This document shows positions 22,486-60,847 of a stretch of 64,000 bases of DNA, piece after piece. The DNA comes from Hemibagrus wyckioides (lineage: Eukaryota; Chordata; Actinopteri; Siluriformes; Bagridae): positions 5,317,759 through 5,381,758 of the forward strand of contig NC_080714.1 of NCBI RefSeq assembly GCF_019097595.1. Direction: 5' to 3'. Position 1 is the first letter of the stretch; every line of letters starts with the position of its first letter. A program made the translations under genes and the position numbers. The notes under the pieces are model-generated. The model was not told the DNA's origin. It was given only the letters and a program-made list of their open reading frames with translations, and did no database searches.

Positions 22486-22559
<74 letters not shown>
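22436..22559 (+). repeat. LINE-like 3' tail with (TATC)n
   Basis: 'AATTCCCTGTGGGGATGAATAAAG' (22463-22486) runs directly into about 19 TATC units. The microsatellite is the extended tail of a truncated non-LTR copy. Confidence 0.75.
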
Positions 22560-24822
22560 ACATAGAACACACCACCTAGTTAAAATTGCATGTTTTTTTT
22601 GTCCAGGAAATTAGCTATATAACGACAAATACAATATCACATACAATAGAAGCAATTGTAGTATAGCAGCATAAGACTACAGGTCAAATTCCAGGCCAGA
22701 TACGGGTTAAGTTTGGGTTCACATGGCAATGACAGGTATGTCGTGGCTAAAAAAAAAACAGTTTATGTAATATACAGCATGTGTGGCCTTTCAGTTTTCA
22801 GTACTGATCTCACCAACACTGCGTTGTGGCTGTCGATTAAATTAAATGAGTCAACTGAACTGATTCTATTCATTCACTATTATATTTCACTATTCATTCA
22901 CTATTATATTCACTATTGTGCCTTAGTGGTGTGTGGGCAAGACTAATGAGACAGGCATGGTTCAGCACAAGCCCATCAATCTTTTGCTATATGGATTTGA
23001 TAACCAAATTGAGAAGGATGAATATTTGTTTCCCGTATCAGACAGTATATTTCATAGTATTATAAGAAAGGTGAATGAAAATAGTTTTCGATTAGTTCAG
23101 ATTTTGACTCCTCTTCCTTAATTGCATGTGAGAACACTAATGTATTTTAATGAGCTTTTGCTATAAGGTTGAATGTAGGAATGAGGACTGAAGTTATGTA
23201 TTATTCATGTGTTGTGCTTATTTATACATAATGTATTACTTATTTGTCATATTTTTAATATCTAGCAAAGCAGCTGAAACAGCAGCCTTTTCTGTGTTTT
23301 ACACAATAACTTCATGTGACAGTAAAACTTTGTTTTCTGTGACAAAGTGAAACTAATCGGTGGCTAAGAAAGAAAAAAAGCAGGATATAGAAATCAGGGT
23401 TAAACATGATTTAGCACAGAAGCAGGCAAAACTTCATAAATGACAACTGCAGATTATAATGTATAATAAATATGTTTACTATAAGCAAAATTTGAACATT
23501 ATTCGGGGCGCGTATAATGTTTATGGCGTTACAGAAACTTAGGGGAAAACCAGGAAGGAGGAGATAGGCCAGACTGATTCTCATTGACTCCACCCCAAAA
23601 AAAAAAAAAAAAAAAAGCAAGTAAAAACAAAAAAAACCAAGTGAAACAAGCTTTGTTGGTTTTTTCTCTATCAAAAAAAACAAACAAACAAACAAATAAA
23701 TAAATAGGATTATTTTATTCTAAAATAAGTGTACACTATGATGCCACATGGCACATGAATGAGAGCTCATGCAAATCTTTTTCTAGGCATATGATTTCAC
23801 ACAGATATGAAAACAATGTGTAAGTGTAAATAAGTATGAATTCTAAATTGTTTACTAAACAAAGTACATAAATAAGAATGGGTGGATAAATAAGTATGGA
23901 CACAAATTGAAAATTTAAGCAAATTCAGAAATGAATTCAGTATGAATGTATGTCTGCAAGCTTAAAAACAAAGCATGTAATAATACATATGTGGCCTCAG
24001 TGACAGTTTATGTAAAAATGAGCTTAAATTAAGCTCATTATCTTAAAAATAGATAGAACAAAGAATACAAGGAACACAAGAAATCCCCCCCCCAACAAGC
24101 AGGCAAAGGTCAATACTTGAACACTATCATGCTAAACAATAATTAATTAATTAATTAATTAATTGATCAATTAATTTTATAGTTTATACGTCAGGTTAAT
24201 ATTTATCATCTTTAATATATTTTATTATTAATTTATGCTAAATAAATTGTAATATATGAAAAAGATATTAATCCTTAAACAATTGATTTGACATGTTTTA
24301 AAAATATTTGACTTATTAAATTGACTTATTTGACTTATTATTAAATAGAAATAAATCATTTGTTTAAAGGTTATTTAATTAAAAAACACGATTGTTTTGT
24401 CAGTTGTTTTTCTATTTAGTTCTATTTAGTAAGTTTATTTTTATGCTTTTAGCCCATCTTAATTTTTTTGAGCAGTTTATTTGACATGTGGTTATTGTTC
24501 CTCTAACAGAGGGATGTAATGATGGATCGCCGTGTTGTGCTGTGGCCTAGAGGCTGGGTGAAGTGAAAGGGGAAAGCATAAGGGATTCGAGCATTAAAAA
24601 GATGTCAAAGGCAGTTAAAAAGTTTCTGGCATTTTGAAAAAGACTGACTTGCAGTTTACTGACAGACTAATCCATATGAGATGATGTGTAGTTTTATATA
24701 TATTTATATAAATGTGAGGCATGTCAGCACATGCCGAGCAGAAGGCTGAAGACAAAGAAACAACAGTGACATCTACTGGCGGTTTAGGGAAATTAAAACA
24801 AATCCTGAAGGCACAAACTATA

Positions 24823-25369
24823 CACCGATCAGGTATAACATTATGACCACCTAATTAATATTGTGTTGGTCCACCTTTTGCTGCCAAAACAGTCATGACC
24901 CATCATGCACTGTGTATTCTGACACCTTTCTATCAGAACCAGCATTAACTTCTTCAGCAATTTGAGCAACAGTAGCTCGTCTGTTGGATCGGATCACACG
25001 GTCCAGCCTTCACTCCCCACATGTATCATAGAGTCTTAGCCGCCCATGACCCTGTCGCCGGTTCACCACTGTTCCTTCCTTGGACCACTTTTGATAGATA
25101 CTGACCACTGCAGACCGGGAACACCCCACAAGAGCTGCAGTTTTGGAGATGCTCTGATCCAGTCATTTAGCCATCACAATTTGGCCCTTCATCAAACTCG
25201 CTCAAATCCTTACACTTGTCCATTTTTCCTGCTTCTAACATCAACTTTGAGGACAAAATGTTGACTTGCTGCCTAATATATCCCACCCACTAACAGGTGC
25301 CATGATGAGGAGATCATCAGTCTTATTCACTTCACCTGTCACTGCTCATAATGTTATGCCTGATCAGTG
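24823..25369 (-). mobile_element. Internally deleted Tc1-like element, copy 2 (complete ends)
   Basis: It runs from CACCGATCAGGTATAACATT to its inverted copy ending GTTATGCCTGATCAGTG, flanked by TA on both sides (24821-24822, 25370-25371). The 547-bp length and the shared internal junction with copies 1 and 5 mark a short non-autonomous subfamily derived from a Tc1 transposon. Confidence 0.88.
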
Positions 25370-25439
25370 TATATAATGAATGATATGATTAGTGGGTGAT
25401 GTATTGGTCTGAAGCAGTGTGTCAGTGTGTTAATATATT

Positions 25440-26149
25440 TTGGTATTGTGTAGCATGCAAATTTTCCGTTATGCAAGTATTACTCTATGCAAGTATGCAA
25501 GTACTCTAATACTCAAATATACAAGTGTTCAATAGTGTTCTACTATTCAAGTATGAAAGTATGGATATGAGTGGGGGGGGGGAGATGAACATAATCAAAA
25601 GAGAACTCTCAAGTAAGAATAGAAAAAAACATGTATATATAATTTTAAAAAATACGTAGACACCAATACAAACAATTTGTAAAAGAACGTTAATATGCAT
25701 TCATTTGTCAATAAAAAAGCATGGAGACTTGTATGGCTACTTAAAAAGTAGTATGCATCCACAAAATTGTAGAACATGTATGCATACTTAAATAGATAAT
25801 TAATTAAATAAACCGTGCATACTAAAATATGAAAACATGAGTATGCATACTCAAAAAGAATATAAGCGGCACATACTAAAATATATAAACATAAGTATGC
25901 ATACTCAAAATGATAGTATGTACGTTAAATATGCATACTCAAAAAATGAGTATTCAGAATAAGTATGCTAAAATGCATACTTAAAGTACATTGATGTACT
26001 TTAATATTGAAGTATACAGTATAGGTGTGCAAAAATGGATATGTTCTAGCATGCATGTGTTTCACTATTCAAGTACGCAAGTATTCATATATTTTAGTAT
26101 AGTCATATGCAAAGAATTTAGTATAAAAGTGTGCTAGCATGTAAGAATG

Positions 26150-26213
<64 letters not shown>

Positions 26214-26290
26214 GCAAGTATTCTAGCATGCAAGTGTCTAAGGATGTAAGAATAAATGTATGTTCTAGTATGCAAATATGAAAATCAAGA
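25440..26290. repeat. GTATGCATAC-core satellite, block 1
   Basis: Degenerate repeats of 'AGTATGCATACTCAAAATA' and variants such as 'CAAGTATGCAAGTATTC'. A (TATC)n run interrupts it at 26154-26213. Confidence 0.8.
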
Positions 26291-26299
26291 AATAACATA

Positions 26300-26765
26300 T
26301 AAAAATTGAGAATCATTCACTGATATGCTGCTGAGGATGGTCCTAAATGCACAGCCTAAAGTCTGTCATCAGATTGGATATTTCCACACAGAGCGAGAGC
26401 TGTGGATGGTCTCACTTGGAAAGCCTTCGCTCGGATTCTACAGACTTGGAAAAGGGAAAGACTATAAATCGACCCCAGTGTTCATAGTGAAGACCCTTTG
26501 AACATAATCAGTATGATTTGACTGTATAGTGTCCAGCTGTGGATGTGCATTGACTCAGAATCACATTATCCAGTGTCACATGGACAGACATGGTTCTCCT
26601 CTCTGAGTCTGGTTCCTCTCAAGGTGTCTTCCTCATGCCTGAAGCTCAAAGAGGTTTTCCCTTGTCCTGCTGACTCGCTCATTAAGGATCGTACTCTAAA
26701 TCCATACTGGAATTATTGTAAAGCTTCATTTTTAAAAAGTGGCATATGAATCAAATTGAATTGAG
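26300..26765 (+). repeat. Fish interspersed repeat with '…CTGAGTCTGGTTCCTCTCAAGG' core
   Basis: It contains 'GGTTCTCCTCTCTGAGTCTG' and 'GTTCCTCTCAAGG', then 'CTTCCTCATGCC', 'GGTTTTCCCTTG' and a 3' end 'AATCAAATTGAATTGA'. This is a widely seen repeat in otophysan fishes as remembered. No intact protein. Confidence 0.55.
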
Positions 26766-27029
26766 AGTTGTAAACAGATGTTATTGTCAAATTAAATGAA
26801 ATAAATGTCAAGATTTGGTGTTCTCGGGGCTGCTCTGTGATTCTGTGATATTTTGTGTTCGCATGGTCTACATGGTGACATTACATATCTGTAAAAGTAT
26901 GCAAATTGGATTTGACACCTGGAAAATTCATTGTAATGCTCGTCACAGAACACTACATGCAAGGCAGATTGCTAGAAATTGAGAGGCGTTCCTCCTGGGT
27001 TTGGGGTTTGGATGTTGAAAATAACAGAT

Positions 27030-27034
<5 letters not shown>

Positions 27035-27089
<55 letters not shown>

Positions 27090-27101
27090 TCCCACCCTCC
27101 C

Positions 27102-27200
<99 letters not shown>

Positions 27201-27304
27201 CTCTCTCTCTTTTACACACACACACACACACACACACACGTGATTTATTTATTTATTTTTCTGTGATGTTCTGTGACATTTAGAATTTCTTTTCTATTTA
27301 CTTT

Positions 27305-27356
<52 letters not shown>
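27035..27356. repeat. (CT)n-(TATC)n-(CT)n-(AC)n and (ATTT)n tracts
   Basis: CT run 27035-27085, TATC array about 27104-27200, AC 27213-27239, then ATTT 27303-27355. Open frames across it are Leu/Ser/Tyr artefacts. Confidence 0.95.
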
Positions 27357-27359
27357 GAG

Positions 27360-28010
27360 CATAAATACGTAAAATGCATACTTAAAATAATAGTATGCAT
27401 GCTTAAAATATTAGTATGTGAAATAAGTATGCAAACTCAAAATAATAGTATGCATAATAAGTATGTATACTTAAGAAACTATTATGCATTCTTAGAATAA
27501 TCATATGCGTGTGCTGTACATAAATTAATGTAATCCGAAACAAGCATGCTATACAAAATGAAGTATACTTTAATTTAAACTAGTATACATCTTTCACAGG
27601 CTTGTGAGGAATGTGAAAAAATATATTTATTCAGCTTTTTATTTTTACTTTTACTGTTTGTTTGTTTTTCTTAGATGCAATTATTACTTCACTTTGCACA
27701 AGTATAAGGAGTCTGGTTTCAGACTTTATGCTTTCATAAAGATTCATGTTTTCATCCACACAGGCTTTTAGACACAATTAAAGATAGATATTTAAAGGAA
27801 AACTGCAGAAAGATGCTGAATAAAAGGGAGAACGTCATAGTTGAATACTTGCACACTAGCATACTAGCACTGGGATTTTAGTATGCATCAAATAAGTATG
27901 CATATTTAAAAAAGGTAGTATGCATACTCAAAATATTAGTATGCAAAATAGGTATGCATAGTAAAAACGGTAGTATGTATACTCAAAATATTAGTATGCA
28001 AAATAGGGGC
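27360..28010. repeat. GTATGCATAC-core satellite, blocks 2 and 3
   Basis: Two clusters, 27360-27600 and 27870-28010, of the same 'TAGTATGCATACTCAAAATA' unit as the neighbouring blocks, separated by about 270 bases without it. Confidence 0.8.
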
Positions 28011-28240
28011 AGTGGTTGCTCAAGTGGTTAAGGCTGTGGGTTGTTGATTGGAGGATTGGGGTTGAAGCCCCAGCACCACCAAGCTCCACTGTTGGGCCCC
28101 TGATCAAGGTCCTTAATCCATTCTACTCCAGGGGCACTGTATCATAGCTACCCCTGCGCTCTGACCCCAACTTCCTCAGCTGGGATATGCGAAGAAAAGA
28201 ATTCCACTGTGTGTGGCAATAATAAAGGCTTCAGTAAATA
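28007..28240 (+). mobile_element. tRNA-derived SINE, copy 1
   Basis: The head 'GGCAGTGGTTGCTCAAGTGG' then TTAAGGC carries an A-box-like tRNA part. 'GGGGTTGAAGCCCC' is the B-box region. The tail ends 'GGCAATAATAAAGGCTTCA'. A clearly related copy is at 57863-58095. The head resembles tRNA-Ser/Leu. It is inserted in the satellite. Confidence 0.82.
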
Positions 28241-29060
28241 TGAATTATAAGTATGCATGTATCATGAGTATCAAAATGTGTATACAACAATTGTATTGTA
28301 TTTGAACCCAAATGCTATTACACGTTCATTGGTCAATAAAAGAGCAAGGAAACTTGAAATAAGTGTGCATACTGAAGGATTTAGCATCCAATAAACTGCA
28401 TATATTCAAACATTAAGATACCTATTCAAAGTGACAGTATGTAGAATAAGTATGCATACTCTGAAATATGTGTTCAGAATAAGGATGCCTAGTCAAAAGT
28501 ATGTAGAATATGTATGCATTCTCAAAGTGTGTAAATTGTGCATACCGAAATTGGTCAATAAAAGTATGCATACTACATACTACATATGCATACTCAAAAT
28601 ACGTATCCAAAAAACTGCATATATTCAAACATAAGTAGGCATACTCCAAATAATAGTATGTAGATTTAGTGTGCATACTCAGAATAACAGTATGTAGATT
28701 TAGTATGCATACTCAGAATAATAGTATATAGATAGTATGTAGATTTAGTATGCACACTCAAAATAATAGTATGTTGATCTAATATGCATACTCAAAATAA
28801 TAGTATGTAGATTTACTATGCATACTCAGAATGATAGTATGTAGATTTAGTATGCATACTCAGAATAATAGTATGTAGATCTAGTATGCATACTCAGAAT
28901 AATAGTATGTAGATCTAGTGTGCATACTCAGAATAATAGTATGTAGATTTAGTATGCAGCATCCAGGAATAAATATACCTACTCAAAAATCATGCATACT
29001 CACAATTGTAGTATGTAGAATATGTTTGCATCAAACAAAGTATGCAAAAAGGATGCATCA
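28230..29060. repeat. GTATGCATAC-core satellite, block 4 with regular 34-bp array
   Basis: Between about 28640 and 28965 the unit is regular at about 34 bp: AATAATAGTATGTAGATTTA followed by GTATGCATACTCAG, nine or so copies with few changes. The palindrome GTATGCATAC is the most constant part. Outside this array the units are looser. Confidence 0.88.
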
Positions 29061-29489
29061 GCCGAAAAACACTGATATTAATGAATAGAGAAGAGGTCTT
29101 CTTAACAGGTCTAAATTAATGAATAATTAATCAATTAAGCATACTTGAGATGAGTAAGAGAGCTAGGAGACATAAGAAACAGGAAAATTGGACATTAGAA
29201 AAATAGACGTTTAACTAAGACTAAATATAGAATAAAGTATATTTTATTGTTACATATTTTGAAGGATGAAATCTGAATTCAATCTTTTCAACCCAGCTGA
29301 CTGAATTATTCCTGAATTTCTAAATATATCATATAATGATGAATGAAGCTTCAGTATATATATATAGGGCTATTGCACTCATGCTTCATTACATCCTGTA
29401 TCTCTGTGCCTGTGAGCTTTAATATAAAGTCTTTATCTCTCTACTGCTGCTCCCTTCCATATTCGTTCATTCTCTTACTTTTCCACTCC

Positions 29490-29498
29490 TAACCTCCC

Positions 29499-29545
<47 letters not shown>

Positions 29546-29558
29546 TCCTCCTTCCCTG

Positions 29559-29598
<40 letters not shown>
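29490..29598. repeat. (CT)n upstream of the PRKG1-like first exon
   Basis: Two CT runs just before the probable promoter/5' UTR of the PRKG1-like gene. Confidence 0.9.
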
Positions 29599-29600
<2 letters not shown>

Positions 29601-29639
29601 TCTCTCCCATATTCTGTCTGTCCCTCTTTCCCTCTCCCG

Positions 29640-29820
29640 CTCTCTCTTTCTTTCGTTCCTCTTGGGCAGCAGTGTGTGTTTCTCACACTCGCTTTGCAGC
29701 CAGAGCAGACAATGCTTGTGTAAAAGATCTTTCGGCTCCAAACACTGTTCGATTTTCTCTCATCAGTGTTACGGAAGAGGAAAACAAACACAGCGCTTGC
29801 AACACGTGAACTGGAGGCAG
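29640..29820 (+). other. Probable noncoding 5' UTR exon of the PRKG1-like gene
   Basis: A likely first exon ends 'CTGGAGGCAG' at 29820 with donor GTAAGG. The coding exon then begins after CTCTTTAG at 30104 with 11 untranslated bases before a good Kozak ATG (CACCATGG). The 5' limit is not determined. Confidence 0.5.
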
Positions 29821-30114
29821 GTAAGGGTTTGGTTTCTTTGTGGCTTCTAACGGTATACAGACTGACTGATCTTTAAGGAAGTGCTGTAAGTCTATCTTGT
29901 TGATATTCTGCATGATTGACCAGGGACATTTTATCCTCATTTCACTTTTCTTTGTAATTAAGCTACATCCGTCATTCTGCATCTTCAATTTTCATCACTT
30001 TCAGCCACAAGGACTAATTACTGCCATGACCTGCTCTCTATTTATCTGTCCCACTTACACTCATTGATAGACAGAGAGAGAGAGATTCTGACATTCTCTT
30101 TAGCCTGAGACACC

Positions 30115-55546
<25,432 letters not shown>

Positions 55547-56929
55547 TCTGTCCATTGGTCAGATATTATGTGATGGGTTATGTGAGCAGACTGTTATGAA
55601 GAAATATTCTGTATTGAATAAAGAAAGAAACTTCGGTTTATGGAATTTGTAGCCAGTCACGTACAGACTTTAAATGGAATCATTGAGAATATAAGTTAGT
55701 TTCAATTATCTGGCTAAATCTAATTATCCTGTGATTTTTGGAGACGTTATCTGTATCTTCTTACAAAAAAAATCTGTTGAATGTGAAATTAAAGCCGAGT
55801 CATATTAGTTTCTTTATAAAAAAAAAAAAAGGGTTCAACCGGTCACTGTGTTTCATTACGTTTCATTTGATTAGACAGAGCTGCTAAATAAAACAATTAA
55901 ACAATCAAAGTTCTTACTGTATCCTCAGCTGGTTGAGTTTCCTGCCTGAATTTCATTTCCAAAAAGGAAATAAATGTGAAAATTTTATTTTGTTGGTGAA
56001 AAATAAATGTTATTTTCTGAGAATTTAATAACGCTTAATATTTACTAGTAAAAAAATTAAATGTTGTCATGACTGGTGTTAAGATCTTTTTGTTTTTGTT
56101 GTTAAGATTTGTTGCATTTTGTGACATTTTCACGAGTAAAATAATTTTATATTCCTTATAATATCAAGTTAAAATCATCACCAATAAAAAAAAAAAAACG
56201 TTTAAAAGCTCTGTTTTGATTAGCAATAACACTTCGATTAGCAAATTTAGATGATAAATTAAACCAGTAACTGAAGTGAACTTAGTTAACTATAGTACTA
56301 AAATGCGTGTCAGACTAAATTCAAGTGATAATATGACCAAATATGTTGTGACTCTTAAAGTTCACAATTTGCATCATGATTTTTAGGTTTGGTTACGAAG
56401 CATCAGCAAAGCAATTGAATTTTTTTCATCTTTTTTAAGTGGGGAATCGGTCAAAGTAAACAAACAAACAAACAAACAAAAAAATTGTACTTCCTTTTTT
56501 CCCCCCTTTTTACATAATTTCACACAATTTTGACATCACGTTGTTATATTTTTATAAGACGTCAAAATCAGCATTTTAAAGGTAATTTTGAGGAAATGTT
56601 TCTAAGTGTAACGCTGTCTAAAAATGATTTCTATTAAGAAAATTCGGTAAAAGTTCCGTTTTAATTAGTAACTACTTTAAAAATCTTTCTTAAGATGACG
56701 TAATAATTCTAAAGTTTTAACTGCTTGTAATTGCATTTCTTTTGCTTCATTTTAATAGCAAATTCTATCTACGTTCTGGTTACATATTAAAAGTACTTTT
56801 ATTCAAATAAGTTCCAAATTATTTCTAGAATATAAGGTGCCTCTAAAGCGCTTATAATTATATTTATTCATTATATTTAGTGCTGATAATTTTATATTTA
56901 GTTTTTAATAGTTAAAAACGCTATACAAA

Positions 56930-56972
<43 letters not shown>

Positions 56973-57050
56973 ATTTTCACCAACTGAATTTCCACGCTAG
57001 ATTCCTGACCTAAAGAAAATGAACCGAAGCCAAAACGGGTTCCTAAAATA
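55547..57050. other. PRKG1-like 3' end and AT-rich intergenic DNA
   Basis: 3' UTR to about 55640 (AATAAA at 55617-55622). The rest is AT-rich and gene-free, with (AAAT)n at 56928-56972. Confidence 0.65.
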
Positions 57051-57053
57051 AAA

Positions 57054-57218
57054 TGACGTCACCGCTCCGGTTCCACTGGAGGAGGCGTGTTAAAGAGGCG
57101 CGAGGGCGGTGTCGTCGTGCCGGGGTCCGGAGCGCGTGAGGGGTCCAGGGGCAGAAGCTCAGCTCAGTTCACTTTCCGTCTTGTGTGGAGAAAGTTCAAC
57201 TTCTTTACAGAAACACAG
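57054..57218 (+). promoter_or_regulatory. CRE-containing GC-rich promoter and probable noncoding first exon of an unidentified gene
   Basis: A full CRE palindrome TGACGTCA (57054-57061) starts a locally GC- and CpG-rich stretch in an AT-rich setting. It is followed about 150 bases later by a perfect donor, ACACAG|GTAAGA, at 57218/57219. No ATG-led coding sequence lies between, so the exon would be 5' UTR. The gene itself would continue right of the window. Confidence 0.6.
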
Positions 57219-57862
57219 GTAAGAACTCTTCTTACTCCGATTTATTGACACGAACATGTGACGATATTTAAAAAATACCGAGAGAAAATCCTCAATACTT
57301 ATTCAGCTGAGCCTCGAGTTTTTTTTTTGTTTTTTTTTTTTACCGAGAAACAAACTTTTTGGATATATCGCGATGAGTTCATTCATACGCGAAACAATGT
57401 TCCGACTCGTTTATCGCCTCAAACTTCGGTTAATTCAAGAGTTTAATAGTAACTTGTCCGTCACCAGACACGAACAATATCTTAAAGAAAACAAACTAAG
57501 TATTAATTCCACTTTTTTTCCAGTCGCGCGCTCTTTGTTTGTGTGGCGCCGGCGCGTGACACGTGGAAACAGCCGCCTTTACAGCGAAGCCCAAGACCGA
57601 TATCGCTAAATATATCTTACATCACGATACTCGATATGTGTCACGATATTTAGGATAACCCGTCAGCAAAACATTGGTGAAAAGTTTAAAAAGTGTTTTT
57701 TTTTGAGGGGGGTAACAAATACACCAAGAATAATTTTGACTAAATTTATCATAGAATTGACTTCAGAATCTTAATGAAATTTGTATGAGTGTCATTTAAT
57801 AGAGGTCAGATATTCCGTGTGCCCTATCCAGTAGGGATTCACCTTGCTACTCCCCAGAGAGG

Positions 57863-58095
57863 CAGTGGTGGCTCAAGTGGTTAAGGCTTTGGGTTGTTGA
57901 TGGGAGTGGTTCAAGCCCCAACACCACCAAGCTCTACTGTTGGGCCCCTGAGCGAGGCCCTTAACCCTCTCTGCTCCACGGGCACTGTATCATAGCTGCC
58001 CCTGTGCTCTGACCCCAACTTCCTCAGCTGGGATATGTGAAGAAAAGTATTCCATTGTGCTGTAATGCATGTGTGGCGATTATAAAGGCTTCATG
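57863..58095 (+). mobile_element. tRNA-derived SINE, copy 2
   Basis: 'GGCAGTGGTGGCTCAAGTGG' then TTAAGGC (A box) and 'GTGGTTCAAGCCCC' (B box), then the same body and tail as 28007-28240. Better preserved in the boxes than copy 1. Confidence 0.85.
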
Positions 58096-58244
58096 CCCTC
58101 AGTTCTATCATAAGTACACTTCATAACATCATGACTTATCTACCCCACGTAAATACACTTCTTCGGGCACATCCAGACATGTCTTCTTAGAATTTCTTCT
58201 TTGATTCCTGTTTGTTATAGTGGACCATTAAGTACTTAAGTTGG

Positions 58245-58430
58245 TCACATATACCTTACTGCCCAGTGAAATTCTTTCTATGCATATGGAGTTTGGGGTC
58301 AGAGCTCAGGGGCAACTATGATACAGCACCCCTGGAGCAGGGAGGGTTAGGGCCCTTGCTCAGTTGGTAGCTTGACGGTGCTGGGGCTTGAACCACAATC
58401 TTCCAACCCATCAACAACCCACAGCCTTAC
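58245..58430 (-). mobile_element. tRNA-derived SINE, reverse orientation
   Basis: The reverse complement reads GGCTGTGGGTTGTTGATGGG, then 'GTGGTTCAAGCCCCAGCACC' and a body ending in CACTGGGCAGTAAGG. Same family as the copy 150 bases upstream but a diverged subtype. Confidence 0.75.
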
Positions 58431-59469
58431 TAGTACTTACAGTACTGCAATAGTACTTGCAGTAGTGACCAGAGTCATCAAAACTGGAAAGCTTAAGATT
58501 AGGCATAACCTCCTACAACCCAGTGTCCTCATACGAGGACATCACGTTTTTGGTTGTGTGCACCATAATACTTAATTATTTGTAACTGGAACCTGCTGTA
58601 CACAAATAGAAGTGGCTTCATGTTCAAAGATAATATCTGGTTATTATATTTAGTGGTTCCTCCTAACCCCAAATAGGTAGAAGAAATCTAAAATGCAAGC
58701 TCAGGTCTTAGGAGGATAATGTCACCTGGTCTGTTTCCAGTCTGTTTAGTTTTGGTGAGTCTGTGCACAATGTTGCCTTAGATTCCGGTTCTTGGCTGAG
58801 AGGATTGTAAGCAGATGTGGTCATCCACTTTTCTGGGATGCTTTTCTGCTCAGCACAGTTGCACAGAGTGATTATGAGTTACCATAACCTTCCTCTATCA
58901 TCAACAATCCATGTGAATAGCAATCATTGGGATGGGACACGAATCTGGATTTGAATCCTAGAGCTCAGATTCAGAGTCAGCGCCACTTACACAACTGTGC
59001 TACAAAACGTTGATTGTCTAACAGACGGGTAACTTGGCTTCAATTCCCTCCTCCTTCTCACTTTATATATAAATGCACTATACAAGTAACACCCTAGATT
59101 GTGTGCTGTGTGGTTAATATAACAGTGAGCTGTTTGTGATTCAGTGTATGTTTCAGCTCTGAGGACGTGCAGCTGTAAAGCGTAAACATTAATAAAGGAG
59201 GAAGCAGAGAGGGAGAAAAGAGTAGTAGGAGACATGTCTGGTCACGCAGTAAAGCTGATGACAGTTTGATATCACTTAGACGTTTTGCTAAGAGGGTGGG
59301 TGTGTGTTTGTGTGTGTGTTGTTAAACCGGATGTGGGCCGAAACATCAGGAGCGAGAATTCTTACAGGAAATATACTCACTAGCCGCCTTCTCATCTCTG
59401 GATTTGTCTCTTTCCTTCATTCAATGTTAAGCGTTCTCCACACTTCATATAGGGAGCATGTAACAAGAA

Positions 59470-59800
59470 GCAGCATGGCGATACAGCGGTAAGCGCCACT
59501 CCCTCACAGATCCAGGTTGCCGGGTTCGATCCCGAGCTCTTCGTCACGTGTTCTCCCCGTATCTGTTTGGGTTTCCACCAGGTTCTCCGGTTTCTAACCA
59601 CCTTCCAAAACAAGCCAGGAGTTTTATTGTCTACAGAAGAACTACGCCTTGGTGTAAACAGGTGTGTGCATTGTGACCTGCGATGGCTGGCATCCCACCC
59701 CTCGGTGTGTCTTTGTCCTGCACCCAGGTGGATCCACTGCAACCCTGACGGGCATAAAGCTCTTACTAAAGATGAACAAATACATCAATGGACCACAGCC
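59470..59800 (+). mobile_element. tRNA-derived SINE of a different family
   Basis: 'GCATGGCGATACAGCGGTAA' then GCGCC (A-box side) and 'GCCGGGTTCGATCCCGAGCT' (clear B box), then 'GTTCTCCCCGTATCTGTTTG' and 'GGTTTCCACCAGGTTCTCCG', typical of fish SINEs. A minus-strand relic of a related body may lie at 61385-61560. Confidence 0.8.
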
Positions 59801-60636
59801 AGCCATTTCACTCACTCTCATGACTTCTTTGCTTGGCCTTCTTCTCTCTCTCTCTCTCTCTTCTATCTATCTCTATATCAGTCATCGGTTATAGTACATC
59901 GCCATCCTGCATGTAATTCACAGTCTTTCATTCAGTGTAACTTGCATATTTTACCTCAGAGCCGAGGTCACGTTACTGTTTCAGACACGTTAGGGGTGGA
60001 AACTCTGCAACAGCGACAACGTTAGAACTTTACTGAAGAAAAGACTCGTACTCACCTTACTAGAATGTTCAAGTCACGTGTGCTAGCAACAGACTGCCGA
60101 AAGGGTGTGGATCTGTAACATTCCATACATAAAAAACAACTACAAGACATTAGCTCATATTAAATTTGCAGAAAGAAACAACAAAATTTCATGTTTGGAA
60201 AGAAAAACTGGATTACTGTGGGGGGAAAAATGATAATGCGCTAGTCCTATTCATTTAGAAATATTATTCGTAACCTGTGTGGAGATTTCGTGGTTTTTTA
60301 GAAAAGAGAAATTAATGCAAAGTTTCTCTCCCTCTCTCTTTTTTTTAAACAGACCAGAAGTGCTCACTCTATAATCCCATTGCTCTTGAGTCCTTTTGTT
60401 TCTGACCAACCTCAAGAGTATTTTAAGAAACATGTGATAAACAGTGTTGTATAAATATTACTCATTTCCATAATGCAGCTCATGCGTAATCCTAATAATC
60501 AAGTCAGTTTCTGGGCACTTTCATGCAGAATCTGATGCAGGAGCTTTTCTCAGTTGTTTATTGCTGTGTGGTGTGGCATTCCTTTCTTCTTCTTTTTATG
60601 GCCTTGATTCATCTCGCAACATTATGTCCTATGTGA

Positions 60637-60847
60637 CAGGGTCATGGGCGGCCAAGGCTCACCGATGCATGTAGGGATCGAAGGCTGGCCCGTGTGATCC
60701 GAGCCAACAGACGAGCTACTGTTAAGGCTGGCTCTGATAGAAAGGTGTCCGAATACACCGTGCATGACGGGTCAGGGCTGTTTTGGCAGCAAAAGGGGGA
60801 CCGACACAATATTAGGCAGGTGGTCATAATGTTATGCCTGATCGGTG
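60637..60847 (+). mobile_element. Truncated Tc1-like element, copy 5
   Basis: Reverse orientation relative to copies 1, 2 and 4. It runs from 'GACAGGGTCATGGGCGGCCA' to 'GTTATGCCTGATCGGTG'. It carries the same internal junction as copies 1 and 2 (GTGCATGACGGGTCAGGGC on this strand). One end is missing. Confidence 0.8.

Larger units (their letters stand above)
22090..29380. other. Gene-free, repeat-dominated region between b2m and the PRKG1-like gene
   Basis: No exon is recognised on either strand. The contents are listed separately: LINE tail with (TATC)n, a Tc1 derivative, GTATGCATAC satellite blocks, a SINE, and microsatellites. An E-box CACGTG at about 22159 lies upstream of b2m. Confidence 0.65.

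Noticed and set aside
28007..28085. tRNA gene
   Set aside because: Promoter boxes are present but there is no foldable tRNA, and the sequence continues into a SINE body shared with another copy.
25440..29060. CRISPR-like array of regularly spaced repeats
   Set aside because: The spacers are not unique but are themselves part of the repeated unit. The window is plainly eukaryotic, so this is a satellite.
59392..60025. Overlapping open frames of 116 and 152 codons
   Set aside because: They lie in a tRNA-derived SINE and its flank, on both strands, without a known domain.
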